A model generated the notes under the pieces. That model worked only from the letters and a program-made list of their open reading frames with translations, had not been told where the DNA came from and did not search any database. From Rhodospirillaceae bacterium Spongia-Bin9 (GTDB taxonomy: Bacteria > Pseudomonadota > Alphaproteobacteria > Bin65): DNA of 45,370 nucleotides. The position numbers were made by a program, and so were the translations under genes. Shown piece by piece: positions 24,928 to 33,809 of the stretch (its first letter is position 1; every line of letters starts with the position of its first letter). The stretch is taken from assembly GCA_900197615.1 (NCBI GenBank), contig FZLR01000014.1:1-45370 (forward strand), read 5' to 3'.

Positions 24928-25398
24928 TCAATCCCCTGCGAACGCGATCAATCGCCCGCAGACGAGCGCTCCCAGCCAGCAGACCGTCGAGAGGATGGCG
25001 TGACCGGCCAGGCGCGCGCGGGGGGCGTCCTTGAGCAGGAACCCGTGGGTCCGGCACAGGGCGAGCGTGGACAGGACCCCGACAGCGATGAAGATCAGCT
25101 TGAGCTGCAGGAATTCCACTCCGCTGTATTCCCGCGCCCGGACCGCGAACAACAGCAGTCCCGTCAGTAGCGCAAGGATCAGCCCGCTCGCCGCAACGGG
25201 CGCGAGCACCCGGACTACCGCTTCGCGGGAGACGCCGCGCCACACGCCGAGAAGCCGCAGATTGAGCGGGACGACGGACCCGATCAGCAGGCCGATTGCG
25301 AAGATGTGCGCGGCGTTGACGCCGGCATAGAGCCAGCGGGAACCCCGCAGAGCCTGCGCCAGGGCCGTGCCCTCGAGCGCTGCGAACAGGGCCTCCAA
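24928..25398 (-). CDS. Small integral membrane protein, DUF6644-like
   Basis: This 156-residue protein has four likely transmembrane helices (YAGVNAAHIFAIGLLIGSVV, LAPVAASGLILALLTGLLLF, LKLIFIAVGVLSTLALC, HAILSTVCWLGALVCGRLIA). The His in the first helix and the overall layout resemble DUF6644/CopD-like membrane proteins, some of which bind heme or copper. That is family resemblance only. It begins 4 bp after the stop of a gene for a small exported DUF6152-like protein, so the two form a tight operon. The function is not established. Confidence 0.7.
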   Translation of the reverse strand: MEALFAALEGTALAQALRGSRWLYAGVNAAHIFAIGLLIGSVVPLNLRLLGVWRGVSREAVVRVLAPVAASGLILALLTGLLLFAVRAREYSGVEFLQLKLIFIAVGVLSTLALCRTHGFLLKDAPRARLAGHAILSTVCWLGALVCGRLIAFAGD

Positions 25399-25402
25399 GG
25401 TC

Positions 25403-25771
25403 TCAGTCGCGCCCGGGGTAGAGGATATACTCCCGTTTGCCCAGGAACAGCCGTTCCACCTTCACCCGTTTCTCCGACACATCGGCGGCCGGCTCGCCGA
25501 TCACCCGGATCTCGACCCCTTCGGCCAGATCGCCGTCCTTGAGGCCGGCGCGTCGGTTGCGCCAGGGCTGACCGACCTCGACCGTCCACTCCTCGCCCTC
25601 CACGTCGACCTTCAGTTTGCCGTGGGGATTGCCCAGGCGGACGGACTTGATAATGCCGGTCAGATCGATATTGCCGCCGGTCGTCCACGACCAGCCGTGA
25701 TGGGCCAGGGTGCCGACCGTCGGAGCGGTGAGTCCCAGGGCCAGGATCGCGATGAACAATAGCCGTCCCAT
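25403..25771 (-). CDS. Exported DUF6152-like protein
   Basis: This 122-residue protein has a signal peptide (MGRLLFIAILALGLTAPTVG, cleavage near TLAHHG). The mature part begins HHGWSWTTGG and is a small beta-rich domain (NIDLTGIIKSVRLGNPHGKL, KVDVEGEEWTVEVGQPWRNR). The H-H-G-W start of the mature chain and the N-P-H-G motif are typical of DUF6152 and hint at metal binding, which is inference. The start at 25771 places the signal peptide at the N-terminus; an upstream Met would add 19 residues with several Arg. It is co-transcribed with the membrane protein gene that follows. Confidence 0.7.
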   Translation of the reverse strand: MGRLLFIAILALGLTAPTVGTLAHHGWSWTTGGNIDLTGIIKSVRLGNPHGKLKVDVEGEEWTVEVGQPWRNRRAGLKDGDLAEGVEIRVIGEPAADVSEKRVKVERLFLGKREYILYPGRD

Positions 25772-26001
25772 CGTGCGCCTCCGATGCCTCAAGCGTTGCC
25801 GGAAAGGTTGCGTCGCACAGCCGGACATTCAAGCCGACACTTCCCGGCTCCCGGGTCCGGCTTGCACGATCCGGATGCGGAGTGCGGCGGACGGATTGCA
25901 GAGAGTTCCGTCCGAACGGCCCGAACGGCCGGCCGGCCCCGATGGAGGCCTTGCGGATCGCCGCAAATTCGCCGCAACTCCGGCCCGCCGACGCGGGCGC
26001 C

Positions 26002-26757
26002 TCATTGGTTGTATTTGCCGCCGTCGATGTTGAAGGTCTGTCCGGTCACGAAGTCGCTGTCCTCGCTCGCCAGGAACAGCAGTATCCCGACCAGGTCTTC
26101 CGGCACCATGTCCCGCTTGATGGCGCGCGATTGCACCGTCGGTGCGCGGGCGACGTGAAGATCGGGGTGGTTCCGGACGCCTTCGCTCTCGGTCAGGCCG
26201 GGCGCGATACAGTTCACCAGGATGTTCTTGTCGCCGAATTCCCGCGACGCCGACCGCGTGAAGGCGATGATCGCGCCCTTCGAGCAGACATAGTGGGCCA
26301 GGCCGGGCCCGCCGTAGTAGAAGGTGCCCGAGCTGACATTGACGATCTTGCCCCGTCCGTTCTTGAGCATGCTGGGAACGACGGCCCTGGTCGTCTGGAC
26401 CGTGCCCCGCACGTTGACCGTCATCACCCGGTCCCATTCCTCGTTCGGGATCTGCATGATCGGGGTCACGCGCAACTCGGCGAAGAGCCCCGCGTTGTTG
26501 ACCAGGATCTCGATCGGCCCGAAGGCCGATTCGGCGGCGGCGACGAGGTCCGAAAGCGATCCGTCATCGGTTATGTCGGCGATCGCTCCGATGGCCTCGC
26601 CGCCGGCGTTCGCGATCTCGTCGACCGCACGCGACGGATCGGCGATGTCCGAAACCACGACCCGTGCACCCTCCGCCGCGAGCGCCTTCGCATAAGTCTC
26701 TCCGATGCCCTGTGCGGCGCCGGTTACGACCGCGACCTTTCCGTCAAGCCTGCTCAT
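26002..26757 (-). CDS. Short-chain dehydrogenase/reductase
   Basis: This 251-residue classical SDR has the NAD(P)-binding TGAAQGIG (12-19), NNAG (87-90) and catalytic S142/S143, Y156 and K160 (VSSGTFYYGG, HYVCSK). The ending TGQTFNIDGGKY is conserved in the family. An Asp at the end of the second strand (VVVSDIAD, D37) suggests NAD rather than NADP. It lies 77 bp downstream of the TRAP permease gene dctM on the same strand. It probably oxidises the imported hydroxy acid or sugar-derived compound, possibly in sequence with the mandelate-racemase-type enzyme encoded across the LysR gene. The exact substrate is unknown. Confidence 0.9.
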   Translation of the reverse strand: MSRLDGKVAVVTGAAQGIGETYAKALAAEGARVVVSDIADPSRAVDEIANAGGEAIGAIADITDDGSLSDLVAAAESAFGPIEILVNNAGLFAELRVTPIMQIPNEEWDRVMTVNVRGTVQTTRAVVPSMLKNGRGKIVNVSSGTFYYGGPGLAHYVCSKGAIIAFTRSASREFGDKNILVNCIAPGLTESEGVRNHPDLHVARAPTVQSRAIKRDMVPEDLVGILLFLASEDSDFVTGQTFNIDGGKYNQ

Positions 26758-26834
26758 TCCAGTCTCTCCTTTGTTATTCCAACCGTCCTATCACCCCAAG
26801 GCCCGGTAGCAAATGCGAAGGCGGGGGCCGGTCG

Positions 26835-28193
26835 TTACGATCCCAACATCGTATTGGGCAAGAACATCGCGATCCCCGGAAACGCGACCAGCAGCGCGAT
26901 CATCACCGCCATCGCGAACCAGAACGGCCATATCCCCCGGAAAATCGTGCGCATCGGCACCTCCGGCGCAATCGACTTTACGACGAAGACGTTGATGCCG
27001 ACAGGAGGGGAAATCATGCCCATTTCCAGGACGATCACGACGATGATCCCGAACCAGATCAGGTCCCACTGGAGCTGCGTCGCCAGCGCCATCACCACCG
27101 GGATGGTGAGAACGAGCATCGCGATGCCCTCCAGGAACGTCCCGAGGAACATGTAGATCAGAATGACGACGATCAGAACGCCGATTTCGCCGATCGGCAG
27201 CGAGGTGAGAAAGCTCACCATGTCGCCGGCAAGCCCCGTCAGCGACATGAAGGGAATGAAGACGAACGCCCCGATGATGATCAGAAAGACAGTCGCCGTC
27301 GCCTTCATGGTCTGCAGCACCACGGTGCGCAGCCGCCGGGCATCGAGCGAACGCCGCCAGAGCGCGACCAGGAACGTCAGGAGCGCACCCACGGCGGAAG
27401 CCTCCACCGGGGTGAAGAAGCCGGTATACATCCCGCCGATCGTGATCCCGACCACCAGGACGATCGGCAGCGCGGCGGCGACCGAGTTGAATCGTTCGCT
27501 CTGCGTCGCGCGGTCGGCGGCCGGCCCCTTTTCGGGACGCAGCCGAACGGTAATCCAGATCGCGCCGATGAAGAGCAGCGTCAGGACGATGCCGGGTACG
27601 ACGCCGGCCATGAACAGCCGGCCGATCGACTGGTCGGTCAGCACCGCGTAGATGATCATCCCACCCGACGGAGGGATCAGAAATCCTAGGGTGCCGCCGG
27701 CCGCCACTGCACCGGTCGAAAGCTCCGGCGCGTATTTGAACCGTTTCATCTCGGGCAGCGCGACGCGGCCCATCGTGACCGCGGACGCCAGCGAGGAACC
27801 CGAGAGGGCTGCGAATCCCGCGCAGGCCGAAATCGTCGCCGAGGCGAGGCCGCCGCGGAAATGGCCGATCCAGCGGTGCGCCGCGGTGAACAGGTCGCGC
27901 GACATGCCCGAAACGCCCGCGAGATTGCCCATCAGCACGAACATCGGAATGACCAGGAGATTGAAGTTCGAGGCGACCTCGAATGCCTCGCCCGACAGGT
28001 TGGACATCGCCGTGTTCCAGCCTCGTGCCCACGCCCGGTCGCTGGCCATGCCGAGGCCGATAAAACGGTTCGCCTGGGCGCAGAAAGTACCGAGCGTGCC
28101 CACGAAGATCATCGTGAGCGCGACGGGGAAACGGAGTGCCAGGAGCCCGAACAGAACGAGCAGCCCGATCACGCCGATGAGCGACATGCTCAT
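26835..28193 (-). CDS. dctM: TRAP transporter large permease, DctM family
   Basis: This 452-residue, very hydrophobic protein has the DctM pattern: N-terminal LIGVIGLLVLFGLLALRFPV, FVLMGNLAGVSGMSRDLF, the signature SACAGFAALSGSSLASAVTM, GTLGFLIPPSGGMIIYAV and, late, FLGTFLEGIAMLVLTIP with MGMISPPVGINVFV. About 12 membrane helices are expected. Driven by a sodium gradient, it carries a carboxylate delivered by the DctP receptor. The ATG at 28193 overlaps the dctQ stop (ATGA), so the two subunits are translationally coupled. The SDR gene follows. Confidence 0.94.
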   Translation of the reverse strand: MSMSLIGVIGLLVLFGLLALRFPVALTMIFVGTLGTFCAQANRFIGLGMASDRAWARGWNTAMSNLSGEAFEVASNFNLLVIPMFVLMGNLAGVSGMSRDLFTAAHRWIGHFRGGLASATISACAGFAALSGSSLASAVTMGRVALPEMKRFKYAPELSTGAVAAGGTLGFLIPPSGGMIIYAVLTDQSIGRLFMAGVVPGIVLTLLFIGAIWITVRLRPEKGPAADRATQSERFNSVAAALPIVLVVGITIGGMYTGFFTPVEASAVGALLTFLVALWRRSLDARRLRTVVLQTMKATATVFLIIIGAFVFIPFMSLTGLAGDMVSFLTSLPIGEIGVLIVVILIYMFLGTFLEGIAMLVLTIPVVMALATQLQWDLIWFGIIVVIVLEMGMISPPVGINVFVVKSIAPEVPMRTIFRGIWPFWFAMAVMIALLVAFPGIAMFLPNTMLGS

Positions 28194-28732
28194 TGCGCTT
28201 CGCCGTCCGGTTCGGGCATCGGTGCGAGGTTCCGGCCTGCGAGCAACAGGATCAGATCGGCGATCAAAATTGCGACGTAGAGCGCGATCATCGCTCCCAT
28301 GGCGAAATAGAACGGCTCGTAGGAGATCAGGAGCTGCTGTGTCGCCTCGCCGAATTCGCGGGCCGATGCGCCCGACCTGAACAGCCGCCAGGTCAGGACC
28401 GCGACCAGGGGGATCGCGAGCAGCTTCATCGCGACCAGGGACCAGCGCGCGAAGGCCTTCGTCATCCAGGTCTCGAAAATTTCGATTTCGATATGCGCGC
28501 CGGAGCGGCCGCCATAGGGGATGGCGACCGCGACCAGGATCACGAGGTTGAGGATCAGGATGTCTTCGGCGCCGACGATCGGGTCGTTGAGCGCCTTGCG
28601 CATCACGATCACGTTCCAGCTCGTCAGCAGGACCATGACCGCAAGCCCGATCCCGCCGGCGAGGAACGTCAGCCGTTCTACCCACCGATCCAGCCGGCGG
28701 AGCCAGCCGGGCCGGCTGTCGCCGGCGTCCAT
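28190..28732 (-). CDS. dctQ: TRAP transporter small permease, DctQ family
   Basis: This 180-residue protein has four membrane helices, as expected for DctQ (LTFLAGGIGLAVMVLLTSWN, DILILNLVILVAVAIPYG, LVAMKLLAIPLVAVLTW, MGAMIALYVAILIADLILLL). The segment RSGAHIEIEIFETW fits the DctQ motif G-x-H-I. The start at ATG 28732 lies 13 bp after the dctP stop; a longer frame upstream would run back into dctP and is unlikely. Its stop overlaps the dctM start by 4 bp. Confidence 0.88.
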   Translation of the reverse strand: MDAGDSRPGWLRRLDRWVERLTFLAGGIGLAVMVLLTSWNVIVMRKALNDPIVGAEDILILNLVILVAVAIPYGGRSGAHIEIEIFETWMTKAFARWSLVAMKLLAIPLVAVLTWRLFRSGASAREFGEATQQLLISYEPFYFAMGAMIALYVAILIADLILLLAGRNLAPMPEPDGEAQ

Positions 28733-28745
28733 ACGCGAGGGTTCT

Positions 28746-29777
28746 CTACTTGTTGATCGCCTCGTAGATCGCGCGCGCGTCCTTGATGCCGCGATTTTCG
28801 TAGTCCGCGAACAAGGCTTCCAGCCCGCGCAGGACCGCGGCATCCATCTTGGCCCGTTCCCCGGCGGAGACCTGGATCCAATTGACCCGCGCCATCTTGG
28901 GCGAGGTCTTCATCAGTTTCTCCGAACGTCGATCCGCGCCGTCGAAGGCCTCCGCGCCCTTGCGCGACAGGGTGATGCCGGAGAGATCGTCGATGATCTT
29001 TCGGTGTTCGGGCGACAGACCCCGGTAACGCTCCTTGTTCATCGCGACGAATGTGACCGCGAACTGGACCGGAACGTTGCCGACCACGAATTTGGCGACG
29101 TCCCAGAAGTTCCAGGGCGGGGTGATGTTGTTGAACGAGGCGTAAGTCGCATCGATCGTGCCGGTCGAAAGGCCGGTGTACATCTGCGTGACAGGCATCT
29201 GCACCGGTACCGCCCCCATCGCCTTTACGATCGGGGTCGTCATCGCCGCATAGGGGACGAGCTTCGCGCCGCGCAAGCCATTCGCGGTCGAGACGTCCCG
29301 GGTCGCGGCAATCAGACTGCCGGCAACCGTGAACACGCCCAGCACCTTGACGGCCTTGTACTCCTGGGCGAGGTAACGGTCGTAGACCCTCCACAGCCGC
29401 TCGGTCGATTCCCGGGCCGTCGTCGATTTGCCCGGCGGGATGATCAGCATCGAGCGCGGGAACAGGGTGGCGGTGTAGGCCTGGACCCCGAAAGCGATGT
29501 CGGCGACGCCCTCGACCGTCCGCTTCCACTGCTGGACGGGTCCGGCCCCGAGCTGGCCGGCGGGGAAGAGCTTCATGGTCAGGCTGCCGTTGGAGCGCTT
29601 GGCGATCTCCTTGCCGAACCATCCGAACAGGTTCTTGTTGATGTGGTGCTGCGGCGGCATGAAAGTGGCGACCGACAGCTCCTCGGCGGCCGCTGGCGAA
29701 CTCGCGAGCAACGGCGCGACAACCAGAAACGCACCGGCGATCCGGCAGCGATTTGCGTTGGTCGATGGCTGAGCCAT
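28746..29777 (-). CDS. dctP: TRAP transporter substrate-binding protein, DctP family
   Basis: This 343-residue protein has a signal peptide (CRIAGAFLVVAPLLASSPAA, cleavage near AAAEE). DctP-family features are KRSNGSLTMKLFPAGQLGAG, the conserved Arg region TRDVSTANGLRGAKLVPYA that in the family clamps the substrate carboxylate, and MPVTQMYTGLSTGTIDATYA. The ATG at 29777 has a GGGAGGAATT ribosome-binding site; a further upstream ATG would add 20 charged residues before the signal. It is the first gene of dctP-dctQ-dctM-SDR, all read leftwards, downstream of a LysR gene on the same strand. The substrate is probably an organic acid linked to the racemase/dehydratase gene nearby. Confidence 0.93.
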   Translation of the reverse strand: MAQPSTNANRCRIAGAFLVVAPLLASSPAAAEELSVATFMPPQHHINKNLFGWFGKEIAKRSNGSLTMKLFPAGQLGAGPVQQWKRTVEGVADIAFGVQAYTATLFPRSMLIIPPGKSTTARESTERLWRVYDRYLAQEYKAVKVLGVFTVAGSLIAATRDVSTANGLRGAKLVPYAAMTTPIVKAMGAVPVQMPVTQMYTGLSTGTIDATYASFNNITPPWNFWDVAKFVVGNVPVQFAVTFVAMNKERYRGLSPEHRKIIDDLSGITLSRKGAEAFDGADRRSEKLMKTSPKMARVNWIQVSAGERAKMDAAVLRGLEALFADYENRGIKDARAIYEAINK

Positions 29778-29901
29778 GAATTCCTCCCGATCTGCAACTC
29801 TACGATGCCGCGTTTGAGGCAGCGACAACCTGGGCAACCGATTCGGTCACGATCCGGAAGGTGTCGTAGGCGGAATTGGGGAAGATGAAAATGACGAAGT
29901 G

Positions 29902-30864
29902 CTAATACAACATATAGGCTTCCCCTATATCCCGGGAGGCCGAGAATGCCTTTGCGTTGGGTGGCAACCACCGGTACTCGCCCGATCGGATCGACCTGTC
30001 GATGTGCTGCCGTATCAGGTCGAAAATCCGCCGTTCCGCCTCGGACAAAGTCTGTGCGCGCTTCGAATTCAAGTAGAGTTGGCACCAGATGCTGGGTTGT
30101 TCGATGTCATGGCACCGCAGCTCGCCCTTCTCGACTTGTTTGTGCATGAACAAATAAGGGCCGATGAAACCCCGCTGCCCGTTGGCGACCAGCTCCTGGC
30201 GGAGCATCATCGAGCGAATCTGCAGCGACCGCGTCAGGGGTACGCCCAGCTCCTTGGCGGCGCGTGGGGCGACGCTGTATTTGTCCAGGGCGAGCGGCAG
30301 GGCCGCAGCTACCGTGAAGGGGACGCTATCCGGAAGACCTGCAAGTAGCGCCGGACTGCCGATCAGGCGCATCCGGTCGAGATAAAGCGGCGTGGACTCG
30401 AACCGCTCGTCCTGTACCGGTGCAAAAGACAGGGCGCAATCGATCTCGCCCGCGATCAAGGCGAGCGACAGGTTCTCGGTGAACTCGACGAGGATTGAAA
30501 TTTCGAGATCGGGAACGAGCGAATCCGCGGCTTCCAATACTGTCGACATCATGGCGATGCTGACCGATGGAATGACACCGATTCTCAAGGCTTGCCTCGG
30601 CGCGGTGCGCAGATGGTCGACCGCCTGTTCGGCGACCCCGAGGCGTCGCAGCACGTCTTGAATGTGAGAGAAATAGATGGAACCCGCTTCCGTCAGATCC
30701 ACGCCGCGCGAATGGCGCCGAAAGAGCCGGAGGTCGAGCTCTTTTTCGAGCTTCTGAATCTGCACGCCCAGCGTCGGCTGGGAGACGTTCAGGGCTTCCG
30801 CCGCGGCGGTGAAGCTGCGGTGCTCGGCCACTTTGCAGAAATAGCGAAGTTGTCTCAGCTCCAT
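29902..30864 (-). CDS. LysR-family transcriptional regulator
   Basis: This 320-residue LTTR begins MELRQLRYFCKVAEHRSFTA, with the winged helix reaching AEALNVSQPTLGVQIQKLEK and GVDLTEAGSIYFSHIQDVLR. The effector domain follows from about residue 90 (ALRIGVIPSVSIAMMSTVLE, AGEIDCALSFAPV). It lies upstream of the TRAP/SDR genes and is divergent from the mandelate-racemase-type gene. It is therefore well placed to control both halves of one catabolic locus. The likely effector is the transported acid or an intermediate; this is inferred from layout. Confidence 0.92.
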   Translation of the reverse strand: MELRQLRYFCKVAEHRSFTAAAEALNVSQPTLGVQIQKLEKELDLRLFRRHSRGVDLTEAGSIYFSHIQDVLRRLGVAEQAVDHLRTAPRQALRIGVIPSVSIAMMSTVLEAADSLVPDLEISILVEFTENLSLALIAGEIDCALSFAPVQDERFESTPLYLDRMRLIGSPALLAGLPDSVPFTVAAALPLALDKYSVAPRAAKELGVPLTRSLQIRSMMLRQELVANGQRGFIGPYLFMHKQVEKGELRCHDIEQPSIWCQLYLNSKRAQTLSEAERRIFDLIRQHIDRSIRSGEYRWLPPNAKAFSASRDIGEAYMLY

Positions 30865-31261
30865 CGACCGGAACCCGTCGCGGCGCGCTGTCCAAAAAAA
30901 AGCGCAGCAAGCTTGTCCCAGCTATAGCTTCTGTCAATGGCAAAGCGGGAGCGAACTCGCTGCCCGAGAACCGGCGAGACCGATATTCCCGACAGCGGGG
31001 TGTCGGTCTTTGTCGTTTCCGGGCGTTTTCCGTCGATTCCAGAACCGAACCGTTGCCCGGCGCCCGGCTTTGACCCCGGGGTGCCACGGAAAACCCCACG
31101 GAAATCACTTGAGCGTGCCGATCGGCGTTCGACCTGCAAGCCGGCCGACAAATCGTGGTATTGGGATACGCCGGTCCGGCCGAGATGCCGGCCGGCAATG
31201 CCGCAAACCGAGCGAGCGTTCATGCGCGGAGAGCCCCGCAACGCCGATGGAGTCCCGATAG
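30865..31261. other. Intergenic region between lysR and the racemase-type gene
   Basis: This 397-bp divergent region holds no credible gene. A perfect palindrome AGCTATAGCT (30920-30929) lies 56 bp upstream of lysR and may be a regulator site. CCGACA/TGTCGG arms (30989-30994 and 31001-31006) with a short T-rich tail could be a weak hairpin. Positions 31058-31127 carry IS21-like terminal motifs, described separately. Confidence 0.4.
31058..31127. repeat. IS21-like terminal-repeat relict, copy A
   Basis: CGGCGCCCGGCTTTGACCCC (31058-31077) and GCCGATCGGCG (31118-31128 region) match, with few changes and in the same order, two motifs at 41677-41696 and 41728-41738. The GATCGGCG...TTGACCCC pattern resembles terminal repeats of IS21-family elements as I remember them. 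No transposase is present. The assignment is tentative. Confidence 0.3.
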
Positions 31262-32362
31262 ATGACGCCCGAAACACTGACTTTCCGCAGCGTCGATGTG
31301 CGCGCCGTCGTTCTCAAGCTGAAGCGCCCCGTCGTCGCCAGAATCGCAAGCATTGCGGAATGGCCGCTCATCCTGATCGATCTGAAGACCGAGGAAGGGA
31401 TCGTCGGGCGCAGCTATCTGGAGCCCTACATCGTCAAGTCGATGAACTATCTCGTGCCGGCATTGCGCGACATGGGGGCGATGCTCGAGGGCCAAAAGCT
31501 GGCGCCGGCCGAAATCTACGAGACCGCGCGAAAGTCGCTGCATTTTATCGGTTACGAAGGCATGGCGACGATCGCCGTTTCCGGCATCGACATGGCAGCC
31601 TGGGACGCCCTGGCCAAAGCCGCCGGTATGCCGCTGTGCACATTGCTCGGCGGTTCGCCCGGTCCGGTGCGCGCCTACAACAGCAACGGGCTCTGGCTCA
31701 AATCTCCGTCCGAAGTTGCCGCCGAGGCCATCGAGCTCCGCGATGAAGGTCAGTTCGAAGGCCTAAAGCTGCGTCTCGGACGGGACAATCCCAGGGACGA
31801 CCTCGCCACGATCGATGCGGTTCGCCGGACGGTTGGCGAAGACATGCACTTGATGATCGATTTCAACCAGGGTCTGGACATGGCGGAGGCATTGCGCCGG
31901 TGCCACATGCTCGACAATCTCGGCCTGGCCTGGCTGGAAGAGCCGGTCGTCTACGATAATTTCGATGGATACGCCCAGCTCGCCCTGGAGCTCAAGACGC
32001 CCCTGCAGATCGGCGAGAATTTCTACGGCCCGCGCGATCTGCACAGGGCGTTGCGCGCCCGGGCCTGCGATTATGCGATGCCGGATTTCATGCGCATCGG
32101 CGGCGTCACCGGATGGATGCGTGCGGCGGCCATTGCCGGCGCGGCCGGTATCCCGATGTCGACCCACCTCTATCCCGAAGTCGGCGCCCATGCGATGCGG
32201 GTAACCGAAACAGCGCATTGGCTGGAGTGGCAGGACTGGGCCGAGCCGATCCTGCAACAGCCCTATGAGATCAGGGACAGCCATTTGCACATCCCCGATG
32301 TGCCCGGCGTGGGCCTGGAATGGAACGAAGATGTCGTCGCCGGAAACCTGTATGAAGCCTGA
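31262..32362 (+). CDS. Enolase-superfamily enzyme, mandelate racemase subgroup
   Basis: This 366-residue protein has the MLE/MR capping domain (about 1-130) and barrel. With a constant offset of 5 from mandelate racemase numbering, the Mg ligands are D200 (LMIDFNQG), E226 (WLEEPV) and E252 (IGENF). The His-Asp dyad is H302 (MSTHLYPE) and D275 (PDFMRIGG), and E322 matches E317. The first Lys of the KxK motif is K169, but the second, the S-face base, is R171 (LKLRLG). Chemistry may therefore rely on the His face only, as in an acid-sugar dehydratase or a one-sided epimerase. It is divergent from lysR and the TRAP/SDR genes. It ends inside trmFO (11-bp overlap). Confidence 0.88.
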   Translation: MTPETLTFRSVDVRAVVLKLKRPVVARIASIAEWPLILIDLKTEEGIVGRSYLEPYIVKSMNYLVPALRDMGAMLEGQKLAPAEIYETARKSLHFIGYEGMATIAVSGIDMAAWDALAKAAGMPLCTLLGGSPGPVRAYNSNGLWLKSPSEVAAEAIELRDEGQFEGLKLRLGRDNPRDDLATIDAVRRTVGEDMHLMIDFNQGLDMAEALRRCHMLDNLGLAWLEEPVVYDNFDGYAQLALELKTPLQIGENFYGPRDLHRALRARACDYAMPDFMRIGGVTGWMRAAAIAGAAGIPMSTHLYPEVGAHAMRVTETAHWLEWQDWAEPILQQPYEIRDSHLHIPDVPGVGLEWNEDVVAGNLYEA

Positions 32363-33722
32363 CCGCCCGAACACCTGCGCCGTTCCCGCCCCCATCCATA
32401 TTGTCGGTGGCGGGCTGGCGGGATGCGAGGCGGCGTGGCAGGCGGCGCAAGCCGGAGCGCCCGTAATCCTGCACGAGATGCGGCCGGAGCGCGGGACGGA
32501 CGCCCACCGGACGGAAACGCTCGCCGAGCTGGTGTGCTCCAACTCCTTCCGTTCCGACGATGCCGAAGCCAACGCCGTCGGCGTGCTGCACGAGGAGATG
32601 CGGCGCTGCGGCTCGCTGATCCTTGCGGCGGCGGACGCCCACAAGGTGCCGGCCGGCGGCGCCCTGGCGGTCGACCGGGAGGGCTTCGCTGGCGCGGTGC
32701 AGCAAAGGCTGGACGCAAATCCGCTGGTGACGGTCCGACGCGAGGAAGTCTCCGGCCTGCCGCCCGCGGACTGGGACACGGTCATCGTCGCGACCGGGCC
32801 GCTGACCTCGCCGGCCCTGGCGCGGGCGATCCTCGACCTGACCGGCGAGGATGCGCTGGCCTTTTTCGACGCCATCGCGCCCATCGTCCACGCCGATTCG
32901 ATCGATGGGAATGTCGCCTGGCGCCAGTCGCGTTACGACAAGCCCGGACCGGGCGGCGACGCCAAGGCGTACATCAACTGCCCGCTGGACGAGTCGCAGT
33001 ACAACGATTTCATCGACGCCCTGATCGCCGGCGACAAGACGGAATTCAAGGACTGGGAGAAGGACACACCCTATTTCGAAGGCTGCCTGCCCATCGAGGT
33101 CATGGCGGAACGCGGCCGGGAGACCCTGCGCTTCGGCCCGATGAAGCCGGTCGGCCTGACCGACCCGCGCACCGGCCGCCGGGCCCATGCCGTGGTGCAA
33201 TTGCGCCAGGACAATGCGCTCGGCACCCTGTTCAACATGGTCGGCTTCCAGACCAAGCTGAAACACGGCGCCCAGACCGCGATCTTCCGGACCGTTCCGG
33301 GGCTGGAGAAGGCGCAATTCGCGCGGCTCGGCGGTATCCACCGCAACACCTTCCTCAACAGCCCTAAGCTGCTGGACGGGGAACTGCGCCTGAAGGCCGA
33401 TCCGCGCCTGCGCTTCGCCGGCCAGATCGCCGGCGTCGAAGGCTATGTCGAAAGCGCCGCCATCGGCCTGCTCGCCGGGCGCATGGCGGTGGCCGAACGG
33501 CGCGGCCTTTCTTTCGCGCCGCCGCCCGGCACCACCGCGCTGGGCGCCCTGCTGCGCCACATCACCGGCGGCGCCGCGGCCGACACATTCCAGCCCATGA
33601 ACGTGAATTTCGGCCTGATGCCGCCGCCGACGCCGACCGACGGCAAGCGCCTGAAGGGCCGGATGCGCAAACAAGCCATGGCACAGCGCGCGCTGGCCGA
33701 TTTCGACCGCTGGCTGGCCTGA
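32352..33722 (+). CDS. trmFO: Methylenetetrahydrofolate--tRNA-(uracil-5-)-methyltransferase TrmFO
   Basis: This 456-residue flavoprotein has the FAD-binding [20 protein letters not shown], the family motif [35 protein letters not shown] (with the Cys implicated in catalysis) and [20 protein letters not shown] near the end. It methylates U54 of tRNAs using methylene-THF and FADH2. The ATG at 32352 lies 11 bp inside the end of the racemase-type gene. Housekeeping trmFO has thus become coupled to a catabolic gene, or the catabolic cluster was inserted directly upstream. Its end converges on the GST-like gene. Confidence 0.95.
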   Translation: MKPDRPNTCAVPAPIHIVGGGLAGCEAAWQAAQAGAPVILHEMRPERGTDAHRTETLAELVCSNSFRSDDAEANAVGVLHEEMRRCGSLILAAADAHKVPAGGALAVDREGFAGAVQQRLDANPLVTVRREEVSGLPPADWDTVIVATGPLTSPALARAILDLTGEDALAFFDAIAPIVHADSIDGNVAWRQSRYDKPGPGGDAKAYINCPLDESQYNDFIDALIAGDKTEFKDWEKDTPYFEGCLPIEVMAERGRETLRFGPMKPVGLTDPRTGRRAHAVVQLRQDNALGTLFNMVGFQTKLKHGAQTAIFRTVPGLEKAQFARLGGIHRNTFLNSPKLLDGELRLKADPRLRFAGQIAGVEGYVESAAIGLLAGRMAVAERRGLSFAPPPGTTALGALLRHITGGAAADTFQPMNVNFGLMPPPTPTDGKRLKGRMRKQAMAQRALADFDRWLA

Positions 33723-33809
33723 GCGGTTGCGCGCCTGGCAATCAATGCAGACATCGATACGGTCAGAGATGAAGAGGAGAGCGCAGAAGTGTGCATGCAT
33801 TCACTCGGC

